From: Notospermus geniculatus
Taxonomy: Eukaryota > Nemertea > Pilidiophora > Heteronemertea > Lineidae
DNA length: 64,000 nt
Reading direction: 5' to 3'
Assembly (NCBI GenBank): GCA_002633025.1
Contig: NMRB01002021.1
Location: 29,559 to 93,558 of the forward strand
A program made the position numbers and the translations under genes. The notes below the pieces were generated by a model. It was not told the origin of the DNA. It saw only the letters and a list, made by a program, of their open reading frames with translations, and made no database searches. Positions 1 to 11,770 of this stretch are shown here, piece after piece. How positions within the stretch are numbered: the first letter of the stretch is position 1; every line of letters starts with the position of its first letter.

Positions 1-638
1 CTTACCAGCCACTGGTAGGTCACTCATGTCACTGGCATTCTATTATTATGAAAACTTGCATAGGCCTACAATCCTAATGGGCTACCATATTTTTTCATAA
101 AAATGACTGTTGACTGTCGAAAAAATGACTGTCGAAATATCCATACTCATACTTTATCGGCGATCTGGATGTGGAACAGGAAAAAGCTTTGTTATGTTCC
201 AAAAAGCATTTTCCGTTGCGCATCTTGGTCATCGAGGAAGTATGAATTGAGCCAATTGGTTTTATACTCAATCGTGCGGAAAATGCTATTGTTCACTCTC
301 CCGCTTCCATTGTTTCTGTTGGTACAATGGCAGTATCCGATGAAGTATAAAGCAGACAATGCCTGGTTTATGCCTTCTATCGAATCAGCTGACCGTAAAG
401 GAAACCTTATTGTTCGCTCTCTGGCCCGTTTCCATTGTTCTTGGTTGCGCGATGGCAGAATCAAGATGAAGTAGGTATTAACAGTTACTAAGCCTGAGGG
501 GGGGGGGATTGACGTGATGATAAATTGTATCGCCGAACGAGGGCAAGTTTGATTTCCTTTATAAGAAGAGGGATGAGCGCTGAAAGTTCTGTATCATACC
601 CCGATTCAATCCACCACTTCATTACTGATCTTTCGCAG
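1..638. other. Non-coding, probably intron upstream of the first esterase exon
   Basis: No exon of the esterase or another family was recognised here. Two imperfect copies of a short segment occur near 255-330 and 380-440, sharing words such as TTCCATTGTT and GTTCxCTCT. The open frames on both strands are low in complexity of motif and I do not take them as coding. The stretch ends in a pyrimidine-containing acceptor, CTTTCGCAG, at 638. Confidence 0.4.
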
Positions 639-3539
639 GTCTGGATATTTGGCGGTGGTTTTTACAACGGAGCCAGCACCCTGGACCTTTACAACGGCTC
701 AGCCTTAGCGGCTTACAACGACGTCGTCGTCGTCTCGATCAGCTACCGGACTGCCATTCTTGGGTTCTTCGCCACTGGGGATGGTGAAGTTAAAGGTAGG
801 AGTCCGTTACTTAGTCAGACATACTCCTCGACCTTTCCTTTGGGGGGGGGGGGGGGTGAAAGAATNGAAAGAATTACCCAAGCAAGTGGATGGCCTCGGG
901 AAGGTAGAGTTTCCCTATGGACACGGCATCTTTCCGTCGGGGGAAGTCCAGGGGCTTCAAGCAGTTCGAGGTAACTTTCTACCCGGTATTCTCTTTCGGG
1001 CTATCAGGCCCGGCAGATCGTAAGTCCATGGCAGGTGGTTGCCGACCTCTTAATGACATATACAAACGTTGTGTTTCTATATTTAAAGGAAATTTCGGAC
1101 TAGAAGATCAAGTACTGGCCCTCAAATGGATCAAGAAGAACATACAGAAATTTGGTGGTGACCCGAACAGCATCACGTTGTTTGGTGAGAGCGCAGGTGC
1201 AGCAAGTATCGGCTATCACATTCTGTCCACAAAAAGTAGGGGACTTTTTCATCGGGTGATTATGGAGAGTGGATCCCCGTCGAGCCCTTGGGGTTTCATG
1301 AGCAAGAACGAAGCGAAAAAGAGGGCGGACTTTTATTTAAAACGGGTGAATTGCGCACATCATGACGGACCTAGTATACTCAAATGTCTTCGGTAGGTAT
1401 ATACTGTTACTGTAATCCATTTGTCAAGGGGAGGCGTAGAAATGTGTGGGAATTATCCGACGCACAGGGTCTTTTCAGTCGTTAAATTGAATCAGCGTGG
1501 GTTTCTGCTCAACACAGTCGAACGCCTTCTCAGTGTCGGCACAGGTTTCAATCGTGACGCTCTCAGTCTAGAGGTACAGAACATACATGTATTCTTCAAA
1601 TTTACTTTGCTTCACCTGATCTTACAGGTCCCGTTCTGCAGAAGAACTCACGTTTAATTACAAGGATTACATCGTCACAAACTCACTTCGTTTTCCATGG
1701 GTACCAACAGTGGATGGCTCGTTTGTTACGGACAACCCGATCTCGTTAATTCGCGCGGGACGTTACGACTCGAAACCCGACGTCGTGATTGGCTACAACA
1801 AGAACGAAGCCACCTATTGGCAGCTTTATACATTTCACGAAAGTCTCAAAGAAACTCGTGATGAAAACCCAATAACATTTTCACAGTTCCAAAGCTTTGC
1901 ACGAACGATAACTAAAGATTTACCTCCAGCTATACAAACCAGTGTCATAAACGATTACTCCAAGGGAGACGAGGGGAATGGGAATTTACTACTTCAAGAT
2001 CTCGATGCTCTCCAGGGGGACAGGGCCATGAAATGTCCTGTATTGGATTTCTCTGATTCATTTTCAAGAATGAAGAATGTCAACGTATATCTATATGACT
2101 TTCAGTACAGAGCATCTAACGGAGTATGGCCGAAATGGATCGGCGTCTATCACGGTGCTGATATTCAGGTACAGCGTTGAAATTTATCATGAGATTTGTT
2201 GATTTGTTGATTCCAGAGCCGACCGCACAGAAAGTCCGATAGTGCTACCGGCGCCTATCGGCAGTTAGTTCTAACGCATTTTCCCATTAACTAAACCGCC
2301 GATAGGCACCGAAAGCACTGCCGGACTTTCTGTGCGGTCGACCCTGGTCTATAGGGCCTTCCCACGCACCGAATTTCAGATTTTGTTGTAAGGTTTCTGT
2401 GGTGATAAAGCTAAGTAGGTGCTAAGTAGGTGACTTCTTAAAAAACATATTAGCTGGAATAGAAGATTTCTTGTCTAGATAACTTCTACCGAAGGCATCT
2501 TCTCTTTAAAAACAGCCAGAAACTTCGTAAGCAATGAGAAAGACTGCATGAGAGAATGCAATTGTTAGGTTTTAACCCGCGGGCACTAACCACTTTCTTG
2601 CATTACTATTGTTAAAACTCTTTACTTGTTCTCCGCAATATCATCATAAAAGTTCCGACAACTGGTATCATCTTTTATTTCCAGTGGATATTTGGCGTTC
2701 CTTTACGCGAAGACTACAATGAGAAACTAGTGTCTTACGGACTAAAGAAATACTCGAGAAGCGATAAAAGTATTTCAGTGAAAATTATGAAAGGATTGAC
2801 GGATTTTGCCAAGACTGGGTAAGTGTCTGGAGGGACGTATTCGCTTCTACAAAATATTAGACCAAAAGCTCGGAGAGACGAGAAGTTGTGAATGAAAAAG
2901 GCGTAGAAAAATCTGAAGTCAGCAAATAAACTTCCAAGAGGGGACTGTAGTGCTCGGAAGCATTTGTGTGTTGTTACTGAAGTCGACAAGAAAATCAAGC
3001 CTGAAGTCAACAAAGTTTCGGCGCACACTTTCCGACCATTTGTGCCATGCTTTTCCGAGTACCTCACAAAGAATGCTTCGGGCCTATGCTTACTATATTT
3101 ACATCCGGAAAGATCGACTCTGTTCATAATATGCGCAGGAATTAAGAATTCATGGCCCTCAGTGTAAACGATGAGACCAAACGTCACCACTGAGTTGCTG
3201 TCCCAAAGATTTCATGGAGTGCATGCGACTTGGCACCACTCCGTAAAATGGAGTGAGAATTCACTCTTTTGGAGTAAACCCGCAGACTGACACTCCATCT
3301 GGAGTGAATCTCACTCCATGGAGTTTTTCATGCGCACACATGTACAAGAAACTAATTGAAGTTTCTTTTTTTTCAGCAAAATCGACTCGTGTCCAACCTA
3401 CTCATCTGATACTCGTCGGAGTATTTTCATAGCACAAAATCGGACGTTTACTGTTCGGAAAGTTAGGCAGCAGTTCGTGGACAGATGTAAAAGATGGGCA
3501 GAATATGAAAAACAGTCAACGTGCTGCGATTTAGCATAG
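639..3539 (+). CDS. Cholinesterase-like carboxylesterase, 3' five exons (5'-partial)
   Basis: Alpha/beta-hydrolase of the type-B carboxylesterase/cholinesterase family, which hydrolyses ester bonds of choline or other esters. Coding exons are 639-795, 1089-1392, 1628-2168, 2685-2818 and 3377-3539; all junctions are GT-AG and the phases join without a break, giving 432 residues and a TAG stop. The first exon opens with the oxyanion-hole segment VWIFGGGF. The nucleophile elbow GESAG puts the catalytic Ser at 1190-1192; the acidic residue is Glu in NKNEATYW (1806-1808) and the His is in YHGAD (2151-2153), so the triad is complete. The tail RCKRWAEYEKQ matches the family's end, with the Cys expected for the last intrachain disulfide, followed by a short CCDLA end. 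The N-terminal part (signal peptide, first Cys loop, choline-site Trp) is outside the window, so acetylcholine specificity cannot be judged. Neuroligin or gliotactin identity is unlikely because the triad is intact and no membrane segment follows. Confidence 0.9.
842..866. repeat. G homopolymer with adjacent N
   Basis: Fifteen G residues at 842-856, then an ambiguous base at 866, inside the first esterase intron. This is typical of a polymorphic or poorly sequenced mononucleotide run and does not touch an exon. Confidence 0.8.
2220..2340. mobile_element. Palindromic MITE, CGACCGCACAGAAAGTCCG family
   Basis: The ends are inverted copies (CGACCGCACAGAAAGTCCG on the left, its complement on the right) and the pairing continues through about 50 bp per arm to a loop near 2280. 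It lies in intron 3 of the esterase gene. Related copies are at 19936 (interrupted) and 41012. No coding capacity. Confidence 0.8.
3214..3325. repeat. Cluster of ACTCCA/TGGAGT inverted words
   Basis: Within the last esterase intron, the words ACTCC and GGAGT alternate about nine times in 110 bp, giving several possible hairpins. It may be a decayed foldback element; no target duplication was seen. Confidence 0.5.
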
Positions 3540-4276
3540 AATTTCATCTAAGTATTCTCCCTTGCTGCTCCACGTGAGAGTTCTGTCGAAAACAGTAGAA
3601 TATCTCAGCCATTTGCGTGGAGCCATGGTGGCGCTCATTAAACTGTCCTAAACCGTTCATGTCTTCATCATTTTATGTTTCATGATTCACTGTAAATACA
3701 TGTAGCAATAATACATGTAGGCCTAATAATGAGGAACATATGAAATGTTCACGCATGTAGGCCTACAAGTACACGTAGTGTGTACATGCAGCGCGTCTTC
3801 CAATAGCAGGGGCCTACAGCTGATCGCCGCAATCCGGTGGTAGCTTATCAGTTCCACTGCTGTCTCAAAGATGGCGATAGTAGTGAAATGTGGATGATGC
3901 CTGATTCTGCTGCCCGACAACCAATGGCCATCTGTCGTTGGGCAGTAGAACCAGTCTAATGATCGCACCGGAAAGCGCCGTCAGTAGCCTCTCTTTTACC
4001 TGCCAATTAGTTCAGATCCACTGGATCGACTGACAAATAAATTTTATGGTAACATAAAATATATAGTTGCGTCTTCGTTCATTTGGACAGTCTATTGCAG
4101 TGCAGACGCATCATTTCCCGATCAACGGTGGACGTGCTGATGAGCGGGGGTTGGCGTCCGTCGCCATGGAGAGATTCCAACACAGTCGCTGATTGGTCCA
4201 ATTCCACCAATGCTCGCCTGGACGTCATTTAGAGCTTATTGATACTCATGGTTTTGTAAGAGAGATCTAGTAGGCC

Positions 4277-4420
4277 TTAGACTTCCCTTACATAGAAGTA
4301 TACGGTAGGCCCCTATACGAAAACGCCATTTAACAACGGCTTCAAGTGGATTCACGACCGTGAAGCCATTGTTAACCGCGGTATTCGTATACCGTATAGT
4401 TCTATGTAAAGGAAGCCTAA
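4277..4420. mobile_element. Palindromic MITE
   Basis: The left arm reads TTAGACTTCCCTTACATAG and the right arm is its near complement, ending CCTAA at 4420; imperfect pairing continues to the centre (ACGGCTTCA versus TGAAGCCAT). About 144 bp with no frame. Confidence 0.75.
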
Positions 4421-5571
4421 TGGTAAGTGGTTTTGAAGAAGGTCTCTCGAAGTCGAACGGTTTGGGCCTACAAAGACAATGAATTTGGAATTGAGAAAAA
4501 TGCCATCGTGTTTCACTGCTTATTTAGGATGTCAGAGGCCTGTACCGGGAAATGCATGCACTTTTCTGCATTGTTCTGCATCACGCAATGAAGCGTCATG
4601 CCACGAGGACTTCCATTGTTCATGCCAAAATACCTTCCATTGTTCATCGACAATATCTCATTGTAATGACTCATATTACCGTTTTCAAGGCAAATACATA
4701 CAGTTATTCAATTTACTCCTCACTCCTTTGGCTCTCCCCACAACATTCAATACAAAAAATACCCAATGATATCTGCCGGCGTAGAAAATGAATTGCTTTA
4801 CCGGAGATTTACCCGCTGGCTTATTTTATGATCAGACGACAAACAATACGGGATGATGGATTACGAGGGCGGGCTGTGGGTAGAGGTATTCATGTCAGCA
4901 GGAGATGACAGAGGTTACACTGCTCTCTTACCTGTTGCTTTGTCGATGGTACGGCAGATTTTGTGCCGTCATTTAGAAAGATAACGTTAAAAGGATGATT
5001 TTATCCATTATCGTCATTCACTATTAACGTGATTAAATGTCACATATTGCTGTGGAGTTTTTTTATGAAGTTTGCCGATAACAGAAGGAGGTATAGTTTA
5101 TGTAGAATTAGTATTGCATGGGTTAATTTATAAAACATTGTGAAAGATTGTGATTACCTGCCCCGCGCACGTTGCCGTCTCTAGACGATGACCGGTGGCC
5201 AAAGATTGCCGTAATGATATTCTCTCTTCGGTTAAAATATTCTGCCAAGACATTAACTTCATCGGTGGAAGAAGATCCTTTCTGTAGCACAGGAGAGAAA
5301 AAGTATGTCGCTTCCATGTTTGCCGGTTGAGTCACGTTACGGATATGATAATTACTCCGGGAAGATCAAGGCAACCAAAGTGAGATTGGCTGGCTCTTTT
5401 AGCAAAGGATCGACTTCAAAGGTTGTTTGGTCGGCTATGGTTTGCTCAGCTTTTTCTTTCCAGGATATTACATGGAAGATAGTTGCTCAATATGTAAAAC
5501 CTCTATGCCATTAGATAATTCATCCGAGAAAGTATGTTTGCGTTGTCTGAGCGTCGTCGTCCCCAAGATTG

Positions 5572-5871
5572 GCTCACGGTTTCACAAAAATAGGTTCACG
5601 GTTTCACAAAAATAGGTTTTTTACGGTTTCACAAAAATAGGTTTATGGTTCACAAATTAGGTTGACGGTTTCACAAAAATAGGCCCACGGTCTCACAAAA
5701 ATAGGTTCACGATTGCACAAAATAGGTTGAGGGTTTCAGAAAAATAGGTTCACGATTGCACAAAATGGGTTGAGGGTTTCAGAAAAATAGGTTCACGATT
5801 GCACAAAATAGGTTGAGGGTTTCAGAAAAATAGGTTTACGATTGCACAAAATAGGTTCACGGTTTCACACG
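5572..5871. repeat. Tandem repeat, about 20-22 bp unit organised partly as 42-bp dimers
   Basis: Around 13 units of the form CACGGTTTCACAAAAATAGG run through 300 bp. In the right half two unit types alternate (TTCACGATTGCACAAAATAGG and TTGAGGGTTTCAGAAAAATAG), so the array expanded as dimers there. Confidence 0.85.
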
Positions 5872-6575
5872 CACGTTCACTCTGCGTTAATGAATCCAGC
5901 GCAAATTAAAAATTGATGTGTCGATGTGCATTTGCCAGTTTAATTTTCCGTTTCCATGTCATAGACACACCCGTTTTATAGGTTATTTGATTCCACTGCT
6001 CAAAAGCACCTTGCATTGGGATTTGCCCTTCTGTCTCAAATGACTCATTTCATTTTTTTCTTGTGAATTTGAAACCTATATACTTATACAATGTACTACC
6101 ATAGAAACTCACTCCTATTCTTGTGACGTCACGATTTTTTTTGTTCAACGAATATTTCTCAGTGTTCGTCTAAATCACAAGCGCAATACGAAATAGATCC
6201 ACCCGTGGGCGTCTTTACGACGTCTACTGAGACCGCACAAGAATAATACCTTAGAAGTTCCACGTCACCTCAGCGACTTACCATGTTTTTAAACCAAGCT
6301 AACAGATTTTATTTTTATGACAGTTTGTCACTAAACGGTTGGTGTTTAGTATCTTTCGCCTAATGGTGCACTGATGTGCGTGGAAGCACGAGACCAGAGA
6401 TAGAGGAGGTGTAGTGTCGTGAGTCGAGGTGATTGCTTGATGAGACTTTTTTCCCTGAAGACCAAGAGAAGCAGCTACCTCGAACGTTCGTTGAAGAAAA
6501 ACGACTTCTGGGCTGTCTAATAAAGGCGATCTCCAAGAAAGCCTTTTGGTGAGAGATGGCTCTCAATGGGCAATA

Positions 6576-6730
6576 GGAGCAGTCAGTCGCGTTTATTGCC
6601 GAAAGATGGCAGCAAAGTTCTAGCGGACCAATACAAAAGAAAACTCTCCTGATTGGTGCTCAGTGAAAGGGTCCACTTGGCATTGAATTGGGCCGTAGTG
6701 ACACCTTTTGGTCAAATGAATGACAGCTCC
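6576..6730. mobile_element. TA-flanked MITE, GGAGCAGTCAG family, copy 1
   Basis: The ends are inverted (GGAGCAGTCA left, TGACAGCTCC right) with TA at 6574-6575 and 6731-6732. The interior, including AAGATGGCAGCAAAGTTCTA, is shared with the copy at 60236-60405. Confidence 0.8.
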
Positions 6731-7404
6731 TATTCCCCATTACAAGGTGTACGCCTCGACCAGTAACAAAACGACTGCCTATAGATTTCTACGGGTGAGT
6801 ATCCCATAGAGAGCCAACTTGTACGAGAAAACTCGCACGTGGAGTAGCGCTTAGTGCTCGAAGCTGGAGGAAAAAGAACAAATGTAGATTTCTACGGCTG
6901 ATTTTCCCACGGAGAGCCAACTTGTACGAAAAAACTCGCACTGGAGTAGGCTTAGTGCTCGTATAAACTGGAGACAAACCAACCACAGTTTCAGATGCGC
7001 TGTTGTCATTCGTGTTTTAATGACAAGAAACGTGGCGTTATCGAACCACACACGTGCCCCTCGCCACGGGCATGACCTTGGTACACCTAGCCATACATGA
7101 ATAGACAGTTTGTCTTCAACAGCCACCACACGGACAGCAATATGAATTGGAAAGGAACCTCACGCTGAGTGCATCGTGTTTATCATTAGGCGGTGAATAT
7201 TACAAATACATGTTCTTGCTGAGCGTTCAACAGATTTCCTGACCNCTTTTCTATCCCTGATTGCAGCATGACCTGGTTACAGCTTCTGTTGCTGTCACTT
7301 ATAAAAGTCTGCATACATCAAGTTGAGATGGTTATCAAATGTAGATCTCTCTAGGTCTATGTTCGATTCAGATCTCAAACAAGCACATACAGTACATACC
7401 GGTA

Positions 7405-7828
7405 CTCTGGTTTCGTGTTTTTAACACACCTTCATTACAAGGTGGTGAGACCGCCTCCATCGTAATACGCATTGAGTACGACAATAGGCCTCTTGGAGTA
7501 AAAGGCCAAAGCGGAGATAGGGCGGGGGAGGATTGAATTTAGTTGACTGCAATAGCATGTTGTAACTGATCAGACTATGAATGACTTGTGGTTTGGTATT
7601 TATCCTTGCGGCGTTCGGCCGTCAGTAGGAGCGGAATGAAATTGACCAAGTGGACTAGATAGCCCGAAAAGGCCTAGACGTCTCGAGCGGTGCAGACACC
7701 GTGCGGCCCAGCGATTGGTCATCCGTGGTGAATGAACTGAAAGACCCTTTGTGTACCTATTGCGGGGGCGGCCCGTTCAGTGCCCGCCTTGAATATCTGA
7801 AAGGTGTGTTAAAAACACGAAACCAGAG
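7405..7828. mobile_element. TA-flanked element with perfect 29-bp inverted ends
   Basis: The segment at 7404-7432 is the exact reverse complement of 7801-7829 (core CTCTGGTTTCGTG). TA at 7403-7404 and 7829-7830 is a plausible target duplication, as for Tc1/mariner-class elements. It sits just upstream of the first visible CCT8 exon. The open frame crossing it does not resemble a transposase. Confidence 0.8.
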
Positions 7829-7955
7829 TAATTCAAAGGGGTTTTGCACTTGCTCTGAGTGGCATTTTTGTTGCAGTTTGCCACCCTCCTCTGTGGCTCT
7901 GCCGCCTCCTCTTTGGTTTGCCCCAGAAGTGACAATTTGTAACCTTTCTTTGCAG

Positions 7956-9931
7956 GACGGTCGCTACCTCCCCGGGGCGGGAGCAACAGAAATAGAACTG
8001 GCTAAACGGATCACATCCTATGGTGAGACATGTGCCGGTCTTGAACAGTACGCCATCAAGAAGTACGCGGAAGCTTTCGAGGCACTGCCTAGAGCTCTGG
8101 CCGATAATGCTGGAGTCCGATCAACCGAGGTTATCTCAAAGTTGTATGCTGATCATCACAAGGGCAGTGGGAACGCAGGATTTGATATTGAGGTGAGCTG
8201 AATTATTAGATTCTCCTCAAAAGTACCTAAGGCTAAAAAAATAAATCTTATGTTTCTGGTTACTGCGTGCGTCAGCTCTCACCCCTGCACGTCAAGAGAT
8301 TTTTATTGTTCATTTTTAACGAAATTTGCGATTTCGTAAACCCCCATGCCATCTGGTGTGAACAAAATAAGTTACAACAAGCGAGTCGCTGAAAATCATC
8401 TGTAGAATATTGCTTTATCATGTCTATCTACTTCCACAATGGTGACCGATAGACAATGGGTCATGTGAATAAAGACTAGCAAATGCTTTTACTTCAGATT
8501 TGTACAGCATTGCCTAGTGCATTTGTATTGCAAAATTCAAGTAAAAGCATTTACTAGTCTTTAATCATATGACCCATTAGCAGTGTCAACTTCAAACGTT
8601 AAAGGCCTCCAACAGAGAAAATACAATACGTTTTATGAGAAAAAAAAATTTGTAAAAAACCCCCACATCACCGCATCAGTTTTCTTCTGATCATGAAACC
8701 ACAAACAGAACATTTATTTTTTTGGCCTAATGGACAGATTTTGGAGGTGCCCTTTTCGGCTCAGTACAGCATAGATGAGAGTTTTCCGGGAATTCCCAGA
8801 TTTCTGGGAGTGGCGCCAAGATGGCGGCAGGCCGTCGGAAGGACAAATTGACCAGTGACTATCATGATTGTCATTGCATATCATGGCCTGTTTCAAGACA
8901 GTGGATCGAATGGCAGATTTGGGACTTTGACTTCTGGGGTCATGACTAACTTCTGGGAATTTTTTGAAATGGCACTCTCATCTATGGTAAAGTTTGTAGA
9001 AAACACAATGAAGGCCGGCCTGTCCTCTGACAGTCATGTAGTGCTTCGCAGTGCCTCAAGATGTCTCCACTGGGACGAACATGGCACTGTATTGTTATGT
9101 CTACCTACTTCTGCACATGTCTGTGGTTCAGGTGTTGTGCCCGGGGTGTTGTGTGCACTGTTAGTGAAATGCTGTTGTTCATTTCTTTTCAGGCCGAAGG
9201 ACCAGCAACCAAAGATGTAACAGAGGGAGGAATCATTGATCTTTACGCCACGAAATATTGGGGAATGAAGTTCGCCACTGCTGCCGCCAACACAGTTTTA
9301 CGGGTGGACCAGGTTGGTATACTGTGCTCAGTGATGAGGTTGGAGCTATCAGTTTGCCGTTGATACCTTTTCCATTTGGCCAAATTGCCTGCTGTTAAGC
9401 TATATTCTGTCCGAAAGGCTATAGCAATGCGTTAAAGCAAGAAATGTGACCAACTGTGAAGAATTCTAACCAAATCCTTTCTCTCCTGGAGGAGCGGCAT
9501 GGTGTAGTGGTTAGCAAGATGGACGCCAGATCAGAGGGTCCCGGGTTCGATTCCCAGTCCCGACTAAGAAAAAACATGCTCACTTGTGACCTTGAGCAAG
9601 TCACTTTGCCTCACTTGCTTCAACCCACCCAGGTGTAAAAGGGGTACTGTACCTGGCTTGTAGTGATGGTCTATGTGAATGTTAGTCCAAGAGTGCTGAA
9701 ATCGGCTGCCGGGACTGTAATACTCCCCAGGGAGCGGAGAATTGAAATTGGAATGAATAGACCTATAGCTGGGGTAATAAAGTGTAAAGCGCATTGAGCA
9801 GCCCAACTGGAAATGTGCTACATAAGAATGGCATTATAAGAACGGCATTATTATCCTTTCAGATTATCATGGCCAAGGCTGCAGGAGGACCAAAGGCACC
9901 AAAACAGAACCAGGATTGGGATGAAGATTAA
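7956..9931 (+). CDS. CCT8: T-complex protein 1 subunit theta (CCT8), last three exons
   Basis: Subunit of the cytosolic TRiC/CCT double-ring chaperonin, which folds actin, tubulin and other clients using ATP. Exons are 7956-8192, 9193-9312 and 9863-9931, all in phase 0 with GT-AG borders, encoding the C-terminal 141 residues and a TAA stop. The first exon carries the group II chaperonin hallmark as LPGAGATE, followed by a stretch close to animal CCT8 (ITSYGETC, LEQYAIKKYAEAFEALPRAL, EVISKLYA). The second has GGIIDLYATKYWGMK and VLRVDQ. The third starts IIMAKAAGGPK and ends in an acidic DWDED tail, the usual CCT8 end. Codons are intact, so this is not a processed pseudogene. Roughly 400 N-terminal residues are expected upstream but no matching exon was seen in 3540-7955, and the complete 3' end of the esterase lies there in the same orientation. 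Confidence 0.93.
8455..8579. mobile_element. Palindromic MITE in CCT8 intron
   Basis: AATGGGTCAT at the left pairs with ATGACCCATTA at the right, and the inner parts AAATGCTTTTACTT and AAGTAAAAGCATTT also pair. The inner sequence is shared with the element at 13051-13178. Confidence 0.8.
9491..9854 (+). mobile_element. tRNA-derived SINE with MIR-like core, copy 1
   Basis: The head has a polymerase III A-box-like TGGTGTAGTGGTTAGCA and B box GGGTTCGATTCC. The body carries GACCTTGAGCAAGTCACTTT and CAGGTGTAAAAGGGGTA, in the order of the MIR/CORE-SINE core. The tail GTAAAGCGCATTGAGCA with GTGCTACATAAGAA resembles L2/CR1-type LINE 3' ends. Other copies are at 18024, 53473 and 63116. Its 3' end lies about 8 bp from the acceptor of the last CCT8 exon. 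Confidence 0.88.
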
Positions 9932-10779
9932 AAGGCTCAAAACCTCGTCTGAAGCTACACAATCATGCTGACATCCTAAGAGATTTGGTAGTCTATGGAG
10001 ACGGTCTTCACTTGTCGTTATCAGTGTTTCTGCCAGAGGGTAAGGGTACTATGCTAGTACCCTCAAGGGCACAGAAAAGGGGCATTTTCTTTAAACTTCA
10101 TGGGATTTTTGCTGATTTTGAAGAAATTAGTACCCTCAAAAAAAATTCTTCTAGCAGAGACCTTGGTTATCGGACATCATGACGTGGACAAATGTCTCGG
10201 TCTCATCGCAAGCAATGGTGTCAAACAGTCCTGTGTTACAGACAGACTTTGACCATATAAGTGATCCCCATGGACTCAGTGTGCTGATACCTGAGTTATG
10301 CAGTCTTGAATTCAAAATGTCTACACAAGATCATGTATGGTGTTCCAAAAGGCAAGACTACAGGGTGGTTCAAGTTGAGAAAAACGTTCCCTGAATAAGT
10401 GTGGTTTTGTTCAGGGGACACTACCCTGTGATCTTGCGAAGACTGTCGATTAGAGACTTTGAACACCTATTCTTCATTGGCTGTCAGTAAAATGTGTGGA
10501 GAAAACAGCGGAAGGTGAAGGTCGAAGATTAACTTTAGGGCTGACGGAGGTCGGATGGTGTCGAAACATACAGAAGTTTCTCCAGAATTTCTCCCTTCAC
10601 GGACCTCTTCACCTTCCTCATCGTATCCTATATCAAGTGTGTGTAGTTTAACATTGAAAGACATATATTTATAAATGTGATCCTTTGCCTTCTTCACTGG
10701 CAGTTTATTTTGGGGCTGGCCATTTGAAATGAAAATCAGTGCGATTCTGGTTGTGACCGAGGTACTAAAGTACGTTTAA

Positions 10780-11056
10780 ATCATCTGGACCCCGATGGGA
10801 GGACCCTTTGGTTGTCAGGCAGACCTTGGTATTGTTGGTGAAGTCTGGCGATTGAAATGCGTTTTATTGACACGACACTTCCAGCCTATGCCTGTGTTTA
10901 ATTTGGAATCAAGGCCTAGTTGCATGTTCTATTTCGAACCAAGGTTCAGCTGGTTAGAAAACAATGTGCGTTGGACCGTTTAGAGTAAACCCTAAATCTA
11001 TTGTTGTGCGGTTACTAAGGGTTTCACTGACATACACCCATCAGGGTCCAGATGAT
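10780..11056. mobile_element. TTAA-flanked element with 21-bp inverted ends
   Basis: The left end ATCATCTGGACCCCGATGGG is matched by the right end CCCATCAGGGTCCAGATGAT with one mismatch. TTAA occurs at 10776-10779 and 11057-11060, as for piggyBac-type insertions. The right TTAA is shared with the next element. Confidence 0.8.
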
Positions 11057-11060
11057 TTAA

Positions 11061-11770
11061 AGGACAACTCCGGGAATTATCCAGTAGAAGAGAAATGAAA
11101 GAAATAAACCAACCTTAATGTCCTACACAATGTTATCTTTAAAAACGCCGATGATTTTTATTCCAAAAATTCACCCTAATGCCACAACAATACATTTAAT
11201 CCACAAACGAAGTAAGCTCATGGGGGCAGCCATGTTTCTGTTTATTTTCACAATCTCTCCTCCAATGCTGAAGAGCATGACATATTGGGTGCAATCACGT
11301 GACCGGCTGCCCCACGTTGTTTACACAGTGCCAGCATGGCCAGCTGACAGCGACAGGTTTGTTTTTGTGATCTTTTTTGTGTCAAGTGCAAGTTGTGTCG
11401 GATTACTCGAGTGATGATAGATTCCATAGGTGAGTAGTCAACTGAATGACAAAGTGACGGCGGAAGTTTGGCAGAGAATAAACATGTGGTTTGGAATTGG
11501 ATACGCATTCGAATCACAATACACTACTGAAGAGGCACTGTCACACAGGGATCGGCGCTGCACATGTGACGTCACTCCCGCGGGAAATATGAATCAATAT
11601 GGCAGTGACCATGAACTGTGAAAACGCCAGGTTAAATATCACTTTTTACAGAGTGGTGATTTTTTTCTTCCATTTCAACGTAATGTACGGTGAGATGACA
11701 TATTTATGTGCCTATCCATGAGGATTTTGTTAGGTTTTGCTGGATACTGGATAATTCCCGGAGTTGTCCT
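11061..11770. mobile_element. TTAA-flanked element, AGGACAACTCCGGGAATTAT ends
   Basis: The inverted ends of about 24 bp (AGGACAACTCCGGGAATTAT and its complement) are perfect, with TTAA at 11057-11060 and 11771-11774. The 710-bp interior has no transposase frame; the frames at 11118-11621 are short and unlike known proteins. Confidence 0.85.

Larger units (their letters stand above)
3540..7955. other. Region between esterase stop and the first visible CCT8 exon
   Basis: It contains the esterase 3' UTR of unknown length (AAATAAA near 4036 is a possible poly(A) signal), foldback elements at 4277 and 6576, a tandem repeat at 5572-5871 and a TA-flanked element at 7405-7828. I searched for N-terminal and middle CCT8 motifs (YGPNGMNK-like, GDGTN, RGSTDN) and saw none. 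A possible zinc-ribbon-like peptide near 5460-5540 is discussed among the rejected items. Stretches 4430-5570, 5880-6570 and 6740-7400 show nothing I can name; 6780-6965 has a roughly 100-bp imperfect duplication (words GAGAGCCAACTTGTACGA at about 6810 and 6915). Confidence 0.5.

Noticed and set aside
5305-5615. Peptide with CSICKTSMPLDNSSEKVCLRC (two CxxC pairs) next to an acceptor-like TTTCCAG
   Set aside because: It looks zinc-ribbon-like, but there is no second supporting exon or recognisable family, and the frame runs into the tandem repeat at 5572.
5572-5871. CRISPR-like array
   Set aside because: Units are contiguous without unique spacers, and the context is animal nuclear DNA; it is an ordinary tandem repeat.
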